A DNA stretch of 30,580 bases from an uncultured Eubacteriales bacterium (lineage in GTDB: Bacteria > Bacillota > Clostridia > Oscillospirales > Oscillospiraceae). Within the stretch, counting starts at the first letter, position 1; each line of letters begins with the position of its first letter. Below the pieces are notes generated by a model. It was not told the origin of the DNA, ran no database searches, and worked only from the letters and a program-made list of their open reading frames with translations. Made by a program: the position numbers and the translations under genes. Of this stretch, positions 13,856 to 20,349 are shown piece after piece. The stretch is taken from contig URPA01000017.1 in the NCBI GenBank assembly GCA_900549545.1, positions 1 through 30,580 on the forward strand. The letters run 5' to 3'.

Positions 13856-14019
13856 ATAGACAGTTAAAGAGAGCAAGCCAAGGCAGACGGAATAGGCAGC
13901 AGCCGAAACAAGAAGGCCAGATAAGAGCGAGACGGGATAAGAAATTCTCCAGAAGTCGAGTGATAAACTTAATGCCCATCGCCACTTGCCAGACTACATA
14001 TGATAAGGAGATAAAGACC

Positions 14020-14298
14020 ATGAGCAGAAACGAACTGATTAACAAAATCGAGGCTCTGAACGAGTGGGAGTCCCTGATGGAAGAAGCCAGAAGCGAAGCC
14101 GAAGCGATACGCGACAGTATCAAGGCTGAAATGCTGGAACGCGAAACCGAAGAACTGACCGCTGGCAAGTATATTATCCGCTGGACGCCGGTTCTCTCCA
14201 ACCGCTTTGACAGCACGGCCTTTAAGAAGCTCTATGGTGAACTCTACAAGAACTTCACCAAGCAGACCGCCAGCCGCCGCTTCTCTATCTCCTGCTAA
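14020..14298 (+). CDS. Small hypothetical element protein upstream of the recombinase
   Basis: 92 residues beginning MSRNELINKIEALNEWESLM. The first two-thirds is a charged, probably coiled-coil helix (EEARSEAEAIRDSIKAEMLERETEEL), followed by KYIIRWTPVLSNRFDSTAFKKLYGELYKNFTKQTASRRFSISC. This helix-then-strand layout, with an NRFD...AFKK and TSRRF-like ending, recalls phage Gp157-like or host-nuclease-inhibitor-like small proteins, but I cannot confirm the family. AAGGAG lies 9 bases upstream of the chosen ATG; the frame is open further upstream but lacks any ribosome site and crosses the promoter region. It is co-transcribed with the serine recombinase. Confidence 0.7.
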   Translation: MSRNELINKIEALNEWESLMEEARSEAEAIRDSIKAEMLERETEELTAGKYIIRWTPVLSNRFDSTAFKKLYGELYKNFTKQTASRRFSISC

Positions 14299-14353
14299 TG
14301 GTAAAACGCTCCACGGGCAAGATAAAGCCCGTGGAGCGAGAAAGGAAACAGCT

Positions 14354-14941
14354 ATGATTTACGGATATGCGCGATGCTCTACTAACGAGGATAAACAGGA
14401 TATACAGCGTCAGGTGCGGGAGCTGAAACAGGCCGGGGCAGAGCAGATATTCCTTGAATACGAACACGGCGACAGCGTGGTAAAGGAACAGCTCGCCTCT
14501 CTGCTGGAACAGGCACAGGCAGGGGACACGATACTGACCTTGGAGGTATCACGCCTTGCCCGCAGCACAAAGCAGCTCTGTGACATTATAGAGCGCGTCA
14601 GGGAGGAGCGCTTGCGGCTCTCCATCGTCGGCAGTATCAATGTCGATTGCACAAATGGGGAGCTTGACCCCATGACAAACGCCTTTATCCAAATGTCCGG
14701 CGTGTTCGCTGAGCTGGAACTGCGTATTATCCGGGAGCGTGTGCGCTCAGGTATGCGCAACGCCAAGGCAAAGGGGAAGCAGATCGGGCGGCCGCAGATT
14801 ACCGTGGATAACCTTCCTTCTGGATTTCTCCGGCACTACCCCGCCTACAAGAGCGGACACCTCAATATCAGCGAATTGGCAAGAGTTTGTGATTTAAGCA
14901 GAACGACGATCTACAAATACATTGACCTTTTGGAAGGGTAA
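14354..14941 (+). CDS. Serine recombinase, resolvase/invertase family
   Basis: 195-residue site-specific recombinase. The N-terminal catalytic domain starts MIYGYARCSTNEDKQDIQRQ with nucleophile S9 and R7. It has DTILTLEVSRLARSTKQL with the catalytic arginines, and the long E-helix FAELELRIIRERVRSGMRNAKAKGKQIGRP. The C-terminal HTH is visible in NISELARVCDLSRTTIYKYIDL. The length matches small resolvases and invertases (Tn3 resolvase/Hin type) rather than large serine integrases. It may resolve multimers or invert a segment; no obvious res or inverted site was identified. AAAGGA precedes the ATG. It lies in the operon controlled by the XRE switch, and a strong terminator follows. Confidence 0.93.
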   Translation: MIYGYARCSTNEDKQDIQRQVRELKQAGAEQIFLEYEHGDSVVKEQLASLLEQAQAGDTILTLEVSRLARSTKQLCDIIERVREERLRLSIVGSINVDCTNGELDPMTNAFIQMSGVFAELELRIIRERVRSGMRNAKAKGKQIGRPQITVDNLPSGFLRHYPAYKSGHLNISELARVCDLSRTTIYKYIDLLEG

Positions 14942-14943
14942 AA

Positions 14944-14996
14944 ATGGAGCGGGCAGTTTGATTGCCCGCTCCATATCGTTTAGCCTGTTTTTTTGT
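14944..14996 (+). terminator. Terminator after the serine recombinase
   Basis: A 12-bp stem (14944-14955 with 14963-14974) is followed by ATCGTTTAGCC and then eight Ts. It separates the rightward operon from the convergent, leftward cargo genes and overlaps the 3' end of the first cargo gene. Confidence 0.8.
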
Positions 14997-15367
14997 ATTC
15001 CCAATCGCCGGAAGTAAGTTTGTTGGTAATTGGATTATAGTGGTATACAGTCCAGCCATCTTCGCCAATACTTTTTGCCTTGACTTCAAATCCAGATACT
15101 TCCCATGTTCCAACATCAATACTTACAACATTACCGGAACTATCTGCCATTATGGACGAATATTCTCCATTCGCCCCAAATGTCTCAACTTGATTACAAT
15201 ATGAACTATATTTGTTTAGATAAACCGGGCCGCCCGTCCATACGCCAATCACGCTACTTTTTACCGTAAGCAACAAACATCCCCATTATGAGCAATGCTC
15301 CCACAAGAATTATGGCAGTCGCAATCAACGCTGCCTTTTTGGAATTGTTATTCTTTACCTGTTTCAT
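14980..15367 (-). pseudogene. Membrane-anchored lipocalin-like protein, apparently frameshifted
   Basis: From the ATG at 15367 the first frame encodes MKQVKNNNSKKAALIATAII and LVGALLIMGMFVAYGKK, a signal-anchor helix, then stops at TAG. A +1-shifted frame picks up at once as SSVIGVWTGGPVYLNKYSSY and continues through DVGTWEVSGFEVKAKS to DWEYKKTG. The natural reading is one protein of about 125 residues: an N-terminal anchor plus an extracytoplasmic small beta-domain with the GVW/GTW pattern of DUF5640-like lipocalin folds. A single-base insertion near AAAAAGTAG explains the break; a sequencing error or programmed shift is possible. The ribosome site GGTGGA precedes the ATG. The function is unknown. 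Confidence 0.6.
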
Positions 15368-15383
15368 AATCAAATCCACCAAA

Positions 15384-15905
15384 TCAGATTTTTGTTAGTA
15401 ATTCTGCTTTTTTCTCGTTGTATTCTTCTTCAGAAAGAATACCTTTTTCTTTCAGTTCTGCCAACTTCTCAATCTTTTCCAATGCGTTATCATCCCGCTG
15501 GCTTTTTTGTGTAGATGTAGAGACTGCCATTTCTTTTGTTTTATCTACTGCTCGTGTAATTACATCGGGAACGGTATTTGCCGAGCTACCATCACCGTAT
15601 TGTGCGGTATTATCAAAAGCAAGGATTATCTGGAAAATGAAGGGGAGAAATAGCATACCCATAGCAAATCCTGTGCTTTTGTGAAAGGCATAGGCCCAAT
15701 CAATGTATAGTTTGATTATAAAGTAGATGTTATACAGAGGAATCAGCATACACAGGAACTTCCAACCATTTCCATACAGTTCTTCACATAGGATATAGTT
15801 GTTATAAAGGGGAACAACCCCCTCCCATCCTTGCCGACCCATTTTTTTGAAAATCATCCAATTTGCGACTAAGGATATTACCGCTACTATAAGGCTAACA
15901 ATCAT
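15384..15905 (-). CDS. DUF5684-type membrane protein with SHOCT tail
   Basis: 173 residues. A short N-terminal helix (MIVSLIVAVISLVANWMIFK) is followed by KMGRQGWEGVVPLYNNYILC and further hydrophobic segments (FLCMLIPLYNIYFIIKLYI; GFAMGMLFLPFIFQIILAF), the pattern of the DUF5684 family often annotated as signal-peptidase-like. A linker then leads to a C-terminal SHOCT domain, ALEKIEKLAELKEKGILSEE followed by EYNEKKAELLTKI. SHOCT tails are thought to mediate oligomerisation or partner binding; a second protein in this cluster carries one too. AT-rich relative to the host genes. The ribosome site GGAGAGC lies upstream of the ATG. Function unknown. Confidence 0.8.
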   Translation of the reverse strand: MIVSLIVAVISLVANWMIFKKMGRQGWEGVVPLYNNYILCEELYGNGWKFLCMLIPLYNIYFIIKLYIDWAYAFHKSTGFAMGMLFLPFIFQIILAFDNTAQYGDGSSANTVPDVITRAVDKTKEMAVSTSTQKSQRDDNALEKIEKLAELKEKGILSEEEYNEKKAELLTKI

Positions 15906-15935
15906 CTAAAAATGCTCTCCTTTGGCTAATTTTTA

Positions 15936-16139
15936 TTATCTATGCTCTTCCAAGTAGTCCAGCCATTCACCTTTTGTACATTCAGCACCTAACCCCTTAT
16001 GAATTAGGCTAAGTGTTCCATCTTCATAAATTGGCTCAAACTCATGTGTAGCAAGAACTTCACCTTTAGAATCAAGAGAATATGCGGTTATTTTCTTTTT
16101 ATTACCAGTTATAACCCCAGCAACTGCTTTTTCTTCTCG
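15936..16139 (-). pseudogene. Open frame without a start: probable gene remnant
   Basis: After a TGA inside the upstream gene the frame stays open for 67 codons and reads like genuine protein in its second half: KKKITAYSLDSKGEVLATHE, then FEPIYEDGTLSLIHKGLGAE and CTKGEWLDYLEEHR. There is no ATG, GTG or TTG in frame and no ribosome site, so it is probably the 3' part of a broken gene. Use of an unusual start (ATT or ATA) remains possible. Confidence 0.4.
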
Positions 16140-16831
16140 TCAAATTCTTCCTGAGAGATAATACCGCTATCAAGCAAGTTTTTGAATTTACTTAGTTCGT
16201 CGGCAACGGAGAACCCTCCGACTGATGTATTGTTCCCAGCCCTGACTTCTTGAACCTTTTTATCTATGAAGTCATATATTTTCTTCATATCATCCCTATC
16301 AGCCTCGGGAAAGTAGATGATATTATTTGCTGAATTATACCCTCCCGCAAACTCAAATTTAATTTTTCCTGCTGCAAAAGAAGTAGGTTCTCCAAATTCG
16401 AGCGAGGAAATATTAGTGTAGTACAGCTTTTTTTCTTCTTCGAATATGCTTTTTGAAATTAGGGTATTTAGAACATTTGAGCGCTGTCCAATGACAAAAT
16501 AATCGTCATAAACTGTAATAGTGTTAATTGCTGTCGAACACTTCAATATTGAGTGATCATTTTCATCTTTTGGAGCATTCTTTATCTGCTCGTTCAAAGC
16601 ATTATAAACGGCTTCGCCATTTTTCAAAATAGAAAACTGATAGATTTTTGAAGCTGAAAGGATATTTAAAGTAGCATTTCCATTAACTGCAACAACTTTA
16701 TAAATTGATCCTATCGGTAAATCGACTACTTTCCCTAATCCGGTTTTCCCGTATACCCGCTTATCTGTAACTGTTAGTTCTGCTCTACTAAGTCCTGAGA
16801 ATACACCTTTTATAATTACTTTTTCTTCCAT
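16109..16831 (-). CDS. PH-like (DUF4429-like) protein with SHOCT tail
   Basis: 240 residues, soluble. It has two beta-rich PH-like repeats: about residues 1-85 (EKVIIKGVFSGLSRAELTVTDKRVYGKTGLG...) and 95-200 (INTITVYDDYFVIGQR...KLYYTNISSLEFGEP...GKIKFEFAGG), the second close to DUF4429. A C-terminal SHOCT domain follows (ADELSKFKNLLDSGIISQEE then FDEKKKQLLGL). Such proteins are usually membrane-peripheral with unknown function. The ATG at 16831 is chosen because GAGAGG lies upstream; an open extension of 24 codons has no ribosome site and crosses the upstream terminator. The shared SHOCT type suggests physical association with the DUF5684 protein encoded downstream. Confidence 0.8.
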   Translation of the reverse strand: MEEKVIIKGVFSGLSRAELTVTDKRVYGKTGLGKVVDLPIGSIYKVVAVNGNATLNILSASKIYQFSILKNGEAVYNALNEQIKNAPKDENDHSILKCSTAINTITVYDDYFVIGQRSNVLNTLISKSIFEEEKKLYYTNISSLEFGEPTSFAAGKIKFEFAGGYNSANNIIYFPEADRDDMKKIYDFIDKKVQEVRAGNNTSVGGFSVADELSKFKNLLDSGIISQEEFDEKKKQLLGL

Positions 16832-16880
16832 TTCCCTTACCTCTCTTTCATTTTTTATTTTCACCACGCTCTTTTCGGGA

Positions 16881-16917
16881 AAATAAAAAGTGCGTAGCCC
16901 CAAATGAGACTACGCAC
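16881..16917 (-). terminator. Terminator of the lipoprotein operon
   Basis: GTGCGTAG/CTACGCAC (16890-16897, 16910-16917) is followed in the minus direction by CTTTTTATTTT. It divides the cargo into two transcription units, so the PH-SHOCT gene must use a promoter close to its start. Confidence 0.8.
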
Positions 16918-17010
16918 GAAAAACGCAGAGCCTCATTTGTTATACTTTCGCATCGTGGCTGCTGCCAAGGCAGCCATCGTTTTCGTCGAAAAGCTTTGTT
17001 TCTCCTTAGG

Positions 17011-17325
17011 CTACTTTACCTTTTCAAATGTAGCAGCGCCGTACCAATCAAGACTGTCTTTTTCAGCGTCATAAGTGAATACATCTGTTCCGCCGCTTTC
17101 AAAGGAACAATTTACTTCATTTCCATTCATCTCAAATGTTCCAACGCTGACATCAGCGCCCGGGAGACCATCACCTATAGTCAACTTGAAATTATTCTGG
17201 GAGAATTCCAGCTTTAAAGTGCCGCCGGCAGCTACATATGTGCCATTGGGCTTTCCGCTGCCCGCGCAAGCCGATAAACTAAAAACCAGCACCAGCGCAA
17301 GCACTAATGCAACAATTTTTTTCAT
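17011..17325 (-). CDS. Small lipoprotein with lipocalin-like (DUF5640-like) domain
   Basis: 104 residues. A lipoprotein signal MKKIVALVLALVLVFSLSAC with lipobox LSAC and acylated C20 is followed by a small beta-domain: NGTYVAAGGTLKLEFSQNNF, VGTFEMNGNEVNCSFESGG and DVFTYDAEKDSLDWYGAATF. The GTY/GTF/GTW repeats fit DUF5640-like lipocalin folds; the frameshifted gene at the other end of the cargo has the same type of domain. It would be anchored on the outer face of the membrane. Its ATG overlaps the stop codon of the upstream gene (ATGA), so the two are translationally coupled. The ligand is unknown. Confidence 0.85.
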   Translation of the reverse strand: MKKIVALVLALVLVFSLSACAGSGKPNGTYVAAGGTLKLEFSQNNFKLTIGDGLPGADVSVGTFEMNGNEVNCSFESGGTDVFTYDAEKDSLDWYGAATFEKVK

Positions 17326-17777
17326 TTTTCTTGACCCTCCGTCTCTGATTCATTGGCTGCTTCCTCGGATTCCTCGACCGACTCTACGACTTCTGCAATG
17401 GGCTTCTCTGCCGGGGTTTCCGGCCGCGCGGCCTGTGCACATTCAGCGTATTGGACGCCAAAGAAACAGAGCATGAACAGCCCGCCTGCTATAAGAAGGA
17501 TTCCGCTGACATTTTTCAGAAGCACAGCGATCTCGCGCAGATTTGCGGCGGCAGTAGTGCTTGCTTCGGCAGCTTCAGCGGCATTATTCGTCACATATGT
17601 ATAGAAATCCGCGCCGAATGTCGCATAGCCGGAATCATATTTATAGGGTGCGCCAAAGACGGTAAAACTATTGCCGCCCATAGCACCTGTCATCACCAGA
17701 ATACCCATGAGCACAGCCAGCAGCCCAGCTATCATACCGATGTACACGAAAAGTTTTTTGCTCATTTTCTTTTTCAT
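17322..17777 (-). CDS. Two-helix membrane protein of unknown function
   Basis: 151 residues. TM1 is about residues 9-33 (LFVYIGMIAGLLAVLMGILVMTGAM). It is followed by an outside loop with Tyr/Gly-rich YKYDSGYATFGADFYTYVTN and an Ala/Glu stretch, then TM2 (NVSGILLIAGGLFMLCFFGV), and an acidic cytoplasmic tail rich in Glu (EVVESVEESEEAANESETEG). No named domain recognised. AGGAG lies upstream of the ATG. It is the first gene of a two-gene unit with the lipoprotein, so the products probably act together at the membrane. The unit diverges from the ribbon-helix-helix gene. Confidence 0.75.
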   Translation of the reverse strand: MKKKMSKKLFVYIGMIAGLLAVLMGILVMTGAMGGNSFTVFGAPYKYDSGYATFGADFYTYVTNNAAEAAEASTTAAANLREIAVLLKNVSGILLIAGGLFMLCFFGVQYAECAQAARPETPAEKPIAEVVESVEESEEAANESETEGQEK

Positions 17778-17855
17778 TTGTTTTCTCCTATCTGTTTGTA
17801 TTACAAGTTGATATTATTTACCATTCATAATGTAGCATATTTTGCTTGTTTCTGT

Positions 17856-17879
17856 CAATCTATAATTATATATAGATTG
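17856..17879. promoter_or_regulatory. Palindrome before the ribbon-helix-helix gene
   Basis: Arms CAATCTATA and TATAGATTG surround ATTATA, and the site includes a TATAAT box. Such an operator over a -10 region, 13 bases before an RHH gene, is the usual autoregulation layout for Arc/CopG proteins. Confidence 0.55.
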
Positions 17880-17892
17880 CGAGGTGGAGCAA

Positions 17893-18075
17893 ATGAAAAA
17901 TGAACCCCTGATTATTAAGAAACGGGGCGAGGATGGCAACCGTGTTATCTCCGTGCGGATCAAAGAGGACACTTTGACCGCGCTGGACAAGCTGTCGGCG
18001 GAGACAAATTACTCCCGTAACGAACTGATCAATCTTATCCTCGCGCATGGATTAGAGAACATCGAAATACAGTGA
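17893..18075 (+). CDS. Ribbon-helix-helix (Arc/CopG) DNA-binding protein
   Basis: 60 residues. The RHH fold is visible as the beta-strand RVISVRIKEDTLTALDKLSA followed by ETNYSRNELINLILAHGLE, in which the second helix with NELIN is typical. It binds DNA as a dimer of dimers. ATG at 17893 is preferred over the GTG three codons upstream because GAGG lies 8 bases before it. It probably represses its own promoter through the palindrome upstream. It could also act as a copy-number or excision regulator of the element. A terminator separates it from the WYL gene. Confidence 0.85.
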   Translation: MKNEPLIIKKRGEDGNRVISVRIKEDTLTALDKLSAETNYSRNELINLILAHGLENIEIQ

Positions 18076-18079
18076 TTTC

Positions 18080-18127
18080 AGGCAGGGCACTTCCTGCCTT
18101 TTTCTTTTGCTCTTGGTATGATACAAT
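18080..18127 (+). promoter_or_regulatory. Terminator of the RHH gene followed by the WYL promoter
   Basis: AGGCAGG/CCTGCCT (18080-18099) is followed by TTTTTCTTTT, a good terminator. Directly after it, an extended -10 TGATACAAT (18119-18127) lies 20 bases before the WYL start. No strong -35 is apparent. Confidence 0.6.
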
Positions 18128-18147
18128 GCGGATAAGGGGCTGATGGA

Positions 18148-19182
18148 ATGAGAATTACAAGAAATGTGCGGGAGTTTACCGCAGGAGAGCGCCAATTTTT
18201 GCTGTACCACTATCTGCTGACGCACACCAGCAAGACGAAAGTTGCCAGCTATTCAGCAATCATGGATTTCCTCTTGGACTGTGAAATACAGATTTCGGAT
18301 AATACGCTGTATAATGACCTGAACACGCTGAAAAACATAGAGACTTTCAATCTTGATGTAGAATATGATTTCAGCAAAAAGGGCTATTGCGTCAATAATC
18401 CCCCATTTGAACCATACGAAATACGCCTGATAGCCCACAGCATACAAGCCTCCAAATTTATCACGCAGACCAAAGCGCGGGAACTGACCGCCAAGATAAA
18501 GACCCTTACAGATCGCTATACCGCCGCCAGCCTCAACAGTGATGCTTTTGTCTTTGAGCGTATTCACAGTCAGAATGACAGCGCCATACCCTACATAGAG
18601 CGTCTGTATCAGGCCATAGCGGAGAACAGCCAAATCAAATTCAAACGCTTTACCTATACGCCCGATAATGACAGCCCCAAGACCTATTCAAAGAACGGGC
18701 AATTATTGACCGTAAGCCCCTATAAGCTGATATGGCATAATGGTAATTTGTATCTCTTGGCTTATGTGGGCGGCAAGCGCAACCGCCTTGACTATTTCCG
18801 CGTGGACAGATTGGAGAACATCACAAAGCCTCTTGGTATTCCGCGCGAGGGCGAGAAGAAATACCAAGAGTATGAAAAGAAGCTAAAGCGCGTCAAGGTT
18901 TTTGATATGGTGATGGGGACGGAATACAATGTAAAAATGCGGTTCAAAAACGGAATTGCCGCCGCTGTTATAGATAAGTTTGGCAAGGACATTATGATGA
19001 TGCCTGACGGGGATGATTGCTTTATCACCACGCAGGGCATAGATGTAAATGCGGCGTTTTTTGCTTGGATGGCAATGTTCGGCGGCGGGGCAAGGATATT
19101 AGAGCCGCCCGCTGTCGTGGAGCGTATGAAGAAATTCTTGGATAACGCCGCTAAGGTGTATAAAGATGATGGAGAGATGTAA
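18148..19182 (+). CDS. WYL-domain transcriptional regulator (YafY-like)
   Basis: 344 residues. The N-terminal winged helix (FLLYHYLLTHTSKTKVASYSAIMDFLLDCEIQISDNTLYNDLNTL) precedes a central WYL domain recognisable by SPYKLIWHNGNLYLLAYVGG and LDYFRVDRLENI. A C-terminal extension (VKMRFKNGIAAAVIDKFGKD...) matches the WCX-type region. WYL regulators sense nucleotides or other ligands and commonly control mobile-element or defence genes. AAGGGG precedes the ATG. It is close to the integrase but on the opposite strand, and the two genes converge, so transcription interference is possible. Confidence 0.9.
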   Translation: MRITRNVREFTAGERQFLLYHYLLTHTSKTKVASYSAIMDFLLDCEIQISDNTLYNDLNTLKNIETFNLDVEYDFSKKGYCVNNPPFEPYEIRLIAHSIQASKFITQTKARELTAKIKTLTDRYTAASLNSDAFVFERIHSQNDSAIPYIERLYQAIAENSQIKFKRFTYTPDNDSPKTYSKNGQLLTVSPYKLIWHNGNLYLLAYVGGKRNRLDYFRVDRLENITKPLGIPREGEKKYQEYEKKLKRVKVFDMVMGTEYNVKMRFKNGIAAAVIDKFGKDIMMMPDGDDCFITTQGIDVNAAFFAWMAMFGGGARILEPPAVVERMKKFLDNAAKVYKDDGEM

Positions 19183-19198
19183 AAAATCTCTCCATCAT
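19166..19198. terminator. Hairpin at the end of the WYL gene
   Basis: A 12-bp stem (19166-19177 with 19187-19198) surrounds the stop codon region in its loop. The T-tract on the + side is only GTTCTT. It may terminate both the WYL gene and, from the other side, the integrase transcript. Confidence 0.5.
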
Positions 19199-19257
19199 GT
19201 TCTTAGATGTTAAAAGATGTTCCTTAGATGTTCAAAGACATTCAAAGATGTTCCTCA
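19199..19257 (-). repeat. Helically phased direct repeats (right cluster, inverted)
   Basis: Read on the minus strand, about six units of 10-11 bases (CATCTTTGAA, TGTCTTTGAA, CATCTAAGGAA, CATCTTTTAA, CATCTAAGAA, CATGATGG) match the consensus of the cluster at 10231-10320. The two clusters point towards each other, 9 kb apart. This one lies at the 3' end of the integrase gene. Confidence 0.65.
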
Positions 19258-20157
19258 CAGATTGGCTAAAACCCCTGTTTTACGGGCGGAGGTCAAAATC
19301 TGGTCGTCCCGTACCGCTTCCAAATATCGCTGTGTAATACCCACACTTTCGTGCCCCAAGAGGCGGCTTAAACTATATAGGTCAAGGCCGTTCTTTAATT
19401 CCTGATGGGCAAATGTATGGCGGCAAGTATGCGGCGATACCCTGACAAGCGGATTGATACCGATTTCCGTTGCGGCCTTTTTCATAAATCTGTTTACAGC
19501 CTCCGGGGTCAGTCGTTTCCCGTTTTTGCTCAAAAAATAATAGTCCTCTGCTTCCCTGCGCGCAAAATACCTGTCCCGCGCCCTGTCATATTTTATCAGC
19601 CATTTGCTGACGATGGCATTTTGCGGTACAACCCGCTCTTTGCGCCCTTTGCCGTAGACATTGAAATAGCCCTGTCGTATCTGTGAGGGCTTCATATCAA
19701 TAATTTCGCTAATCCGTAAGCCAGTGTCGAATAACATCATAAGCATAAGACGATTTCTAATACTCAAATAATCGTTCCCGTCATAGTATTTAACCATCCT
19801 GACTATTTCATCGTCCGAAAATGTGTGTATCAATACTTTTGGCTCTTTGACATACTTGACCCTCTTGGTTATCAATTCCGGGGTATAGCCCTCCTCATAC
19901 GCATACCGACAAAGCACTTTGACCGCTTTCAGCAAATCATTCACATAGGCGGGCTTGTGCTTTTTATTTTGGAGCATGAGCACATACTGCTTGATGTGGA
20001 TGGGGCGCAAATCGTCCAAGACCTCCACGCCCTGCGCGTCTTTCAAATAGCGGACGAAATAGCCCAACTGTTTTTCATACTTGCGGATGGTTCGCGGGGC
20101 AAGGTTGCGTACCTGACAGTCAAAGATAAATTCCTGAACAATGCTTTTCATGAACAT
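19255..20157 (-). CDS. int: Tyrosine recombinase / integrase of the element (XerC/D-like)
   Basis: 300 residues. The N-terminal SAM-like core-binding domain starts IVQEFIFDCQVRNLAPRTIRKYEKQLGYF, with no extra arm-binding domain before it. The catalytic residues are all present: R148 (DTGLRISEI), K170 (YGKGRKER), H243 and R246 (PHTCRHTF), H269 (LLGHES) and nucleophile Y278 (TQRYLEAV). The enzyme is thus expected to be active. It lies about 0.2 kb from the right attachment core, pointing inward, as is usual for an element integrase. The ribosome site AAAGAGG is 9 bases before the ATG but buried in a perfect 11-bp hairpin. I infer that it recombines the 27-base gap core. Confidence 0.95.
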   Translation of the reverse strand: MFMKSIVQEFIFDCQVRNLAPRTIRKYEKQLGYFVRYLKDAQGVEVLDDLRPIHIKQYVLMLQNKKHKPAYVNDLLKAVKVLCRYAYEEGYTPELITKRVKYVKEPKVLIHTFSDDEIVRMVKYYDGNDYLSIRNRLMLMMLFDTGLRISEIIDMKPSQIRQGYFNVYGKGRKERVVPQNAIVSKWLIKYDRARDRYFARREAEDYYFLSKNGKRLTPEAVNRFMKKAATEIGINPLVRVSPHTCRHTFAHQELKNGLDLYSLSRLLGHESVGITQRYLEAVRDDQILTSARKTGVLANL

Positions 20158-20165
20158 AAATAAAA

Positions 20166-20202
20166 ACCTCTTTCCGCTCCAAACTATGGCACGGAAAGAG
20201 GT
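20166..20202 (-). promoter_or_regulatory. Hairpin sequestering the integrase ribosome site
   Basis: In the integrase mRNA, ACCTCTTTCCG pairs perfectly with CGGAAAGAGGT, which contains the ribosome site AAAGAGG. The 3' arm is followed by TTTTTATTT, so the same structure could act as an intrinsic terminator. Either way it would insulate int from leftward read-through out of gap. Confidence 0.7.
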
Positions 20203-20230
20203 ATGAAAGACATTTTGCGTGGTATGACCG

Positions 20231-20290
20231 TTTTCGTACCTGACGATGTTTTTCGTACCAGACCACCAAAATTGCGGATTTCGTACGAGG
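20231..20290. repeat. Repeated TTTCGTAC motifs next to the right end
   Basis: TTTTCGTACCTG, TTTTCGTACCAG and TTTCGTACGAGG occur at about 20231, 20252 and 20278. A related GTCGTACCA lies near the left end (10151) and in gap just past the attachment homology (20419). They are candidate binding sites for the integrase or an excisionase. They also lie where the int promoter should be. Confidence 0.45.
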
Positions 20291-20294
20291 CGAA

Positions 20295-20329
20295 AAAAGT
20301 ACCCGAAAGACGGGCTTTCGGGTACTTTT
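20295..20329 (-). terminator. Replacement gap terminator carried by the element
   Basis: A perfect 15-bp stem (20295-20309 with 20315-20329) is followed in the minus direction by TTTTTTCG and preceded by the gap stop codon 21 bases upstream. It is element DNA by position, so the element supplies the gene with a new transcription end. Confidence 0.8.
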
Positions 20330-20349
20330 AACAGGTTTTATAAACTCTC

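Noticed and set aside
19255..20157. Integrase as a chromosomal XerC/XerD
   Set aside because: It lies inside the gap-flanked element next to its end, with element-specific repeats and a hidden ribosome site; a housekeeping Xer would not be expected there.
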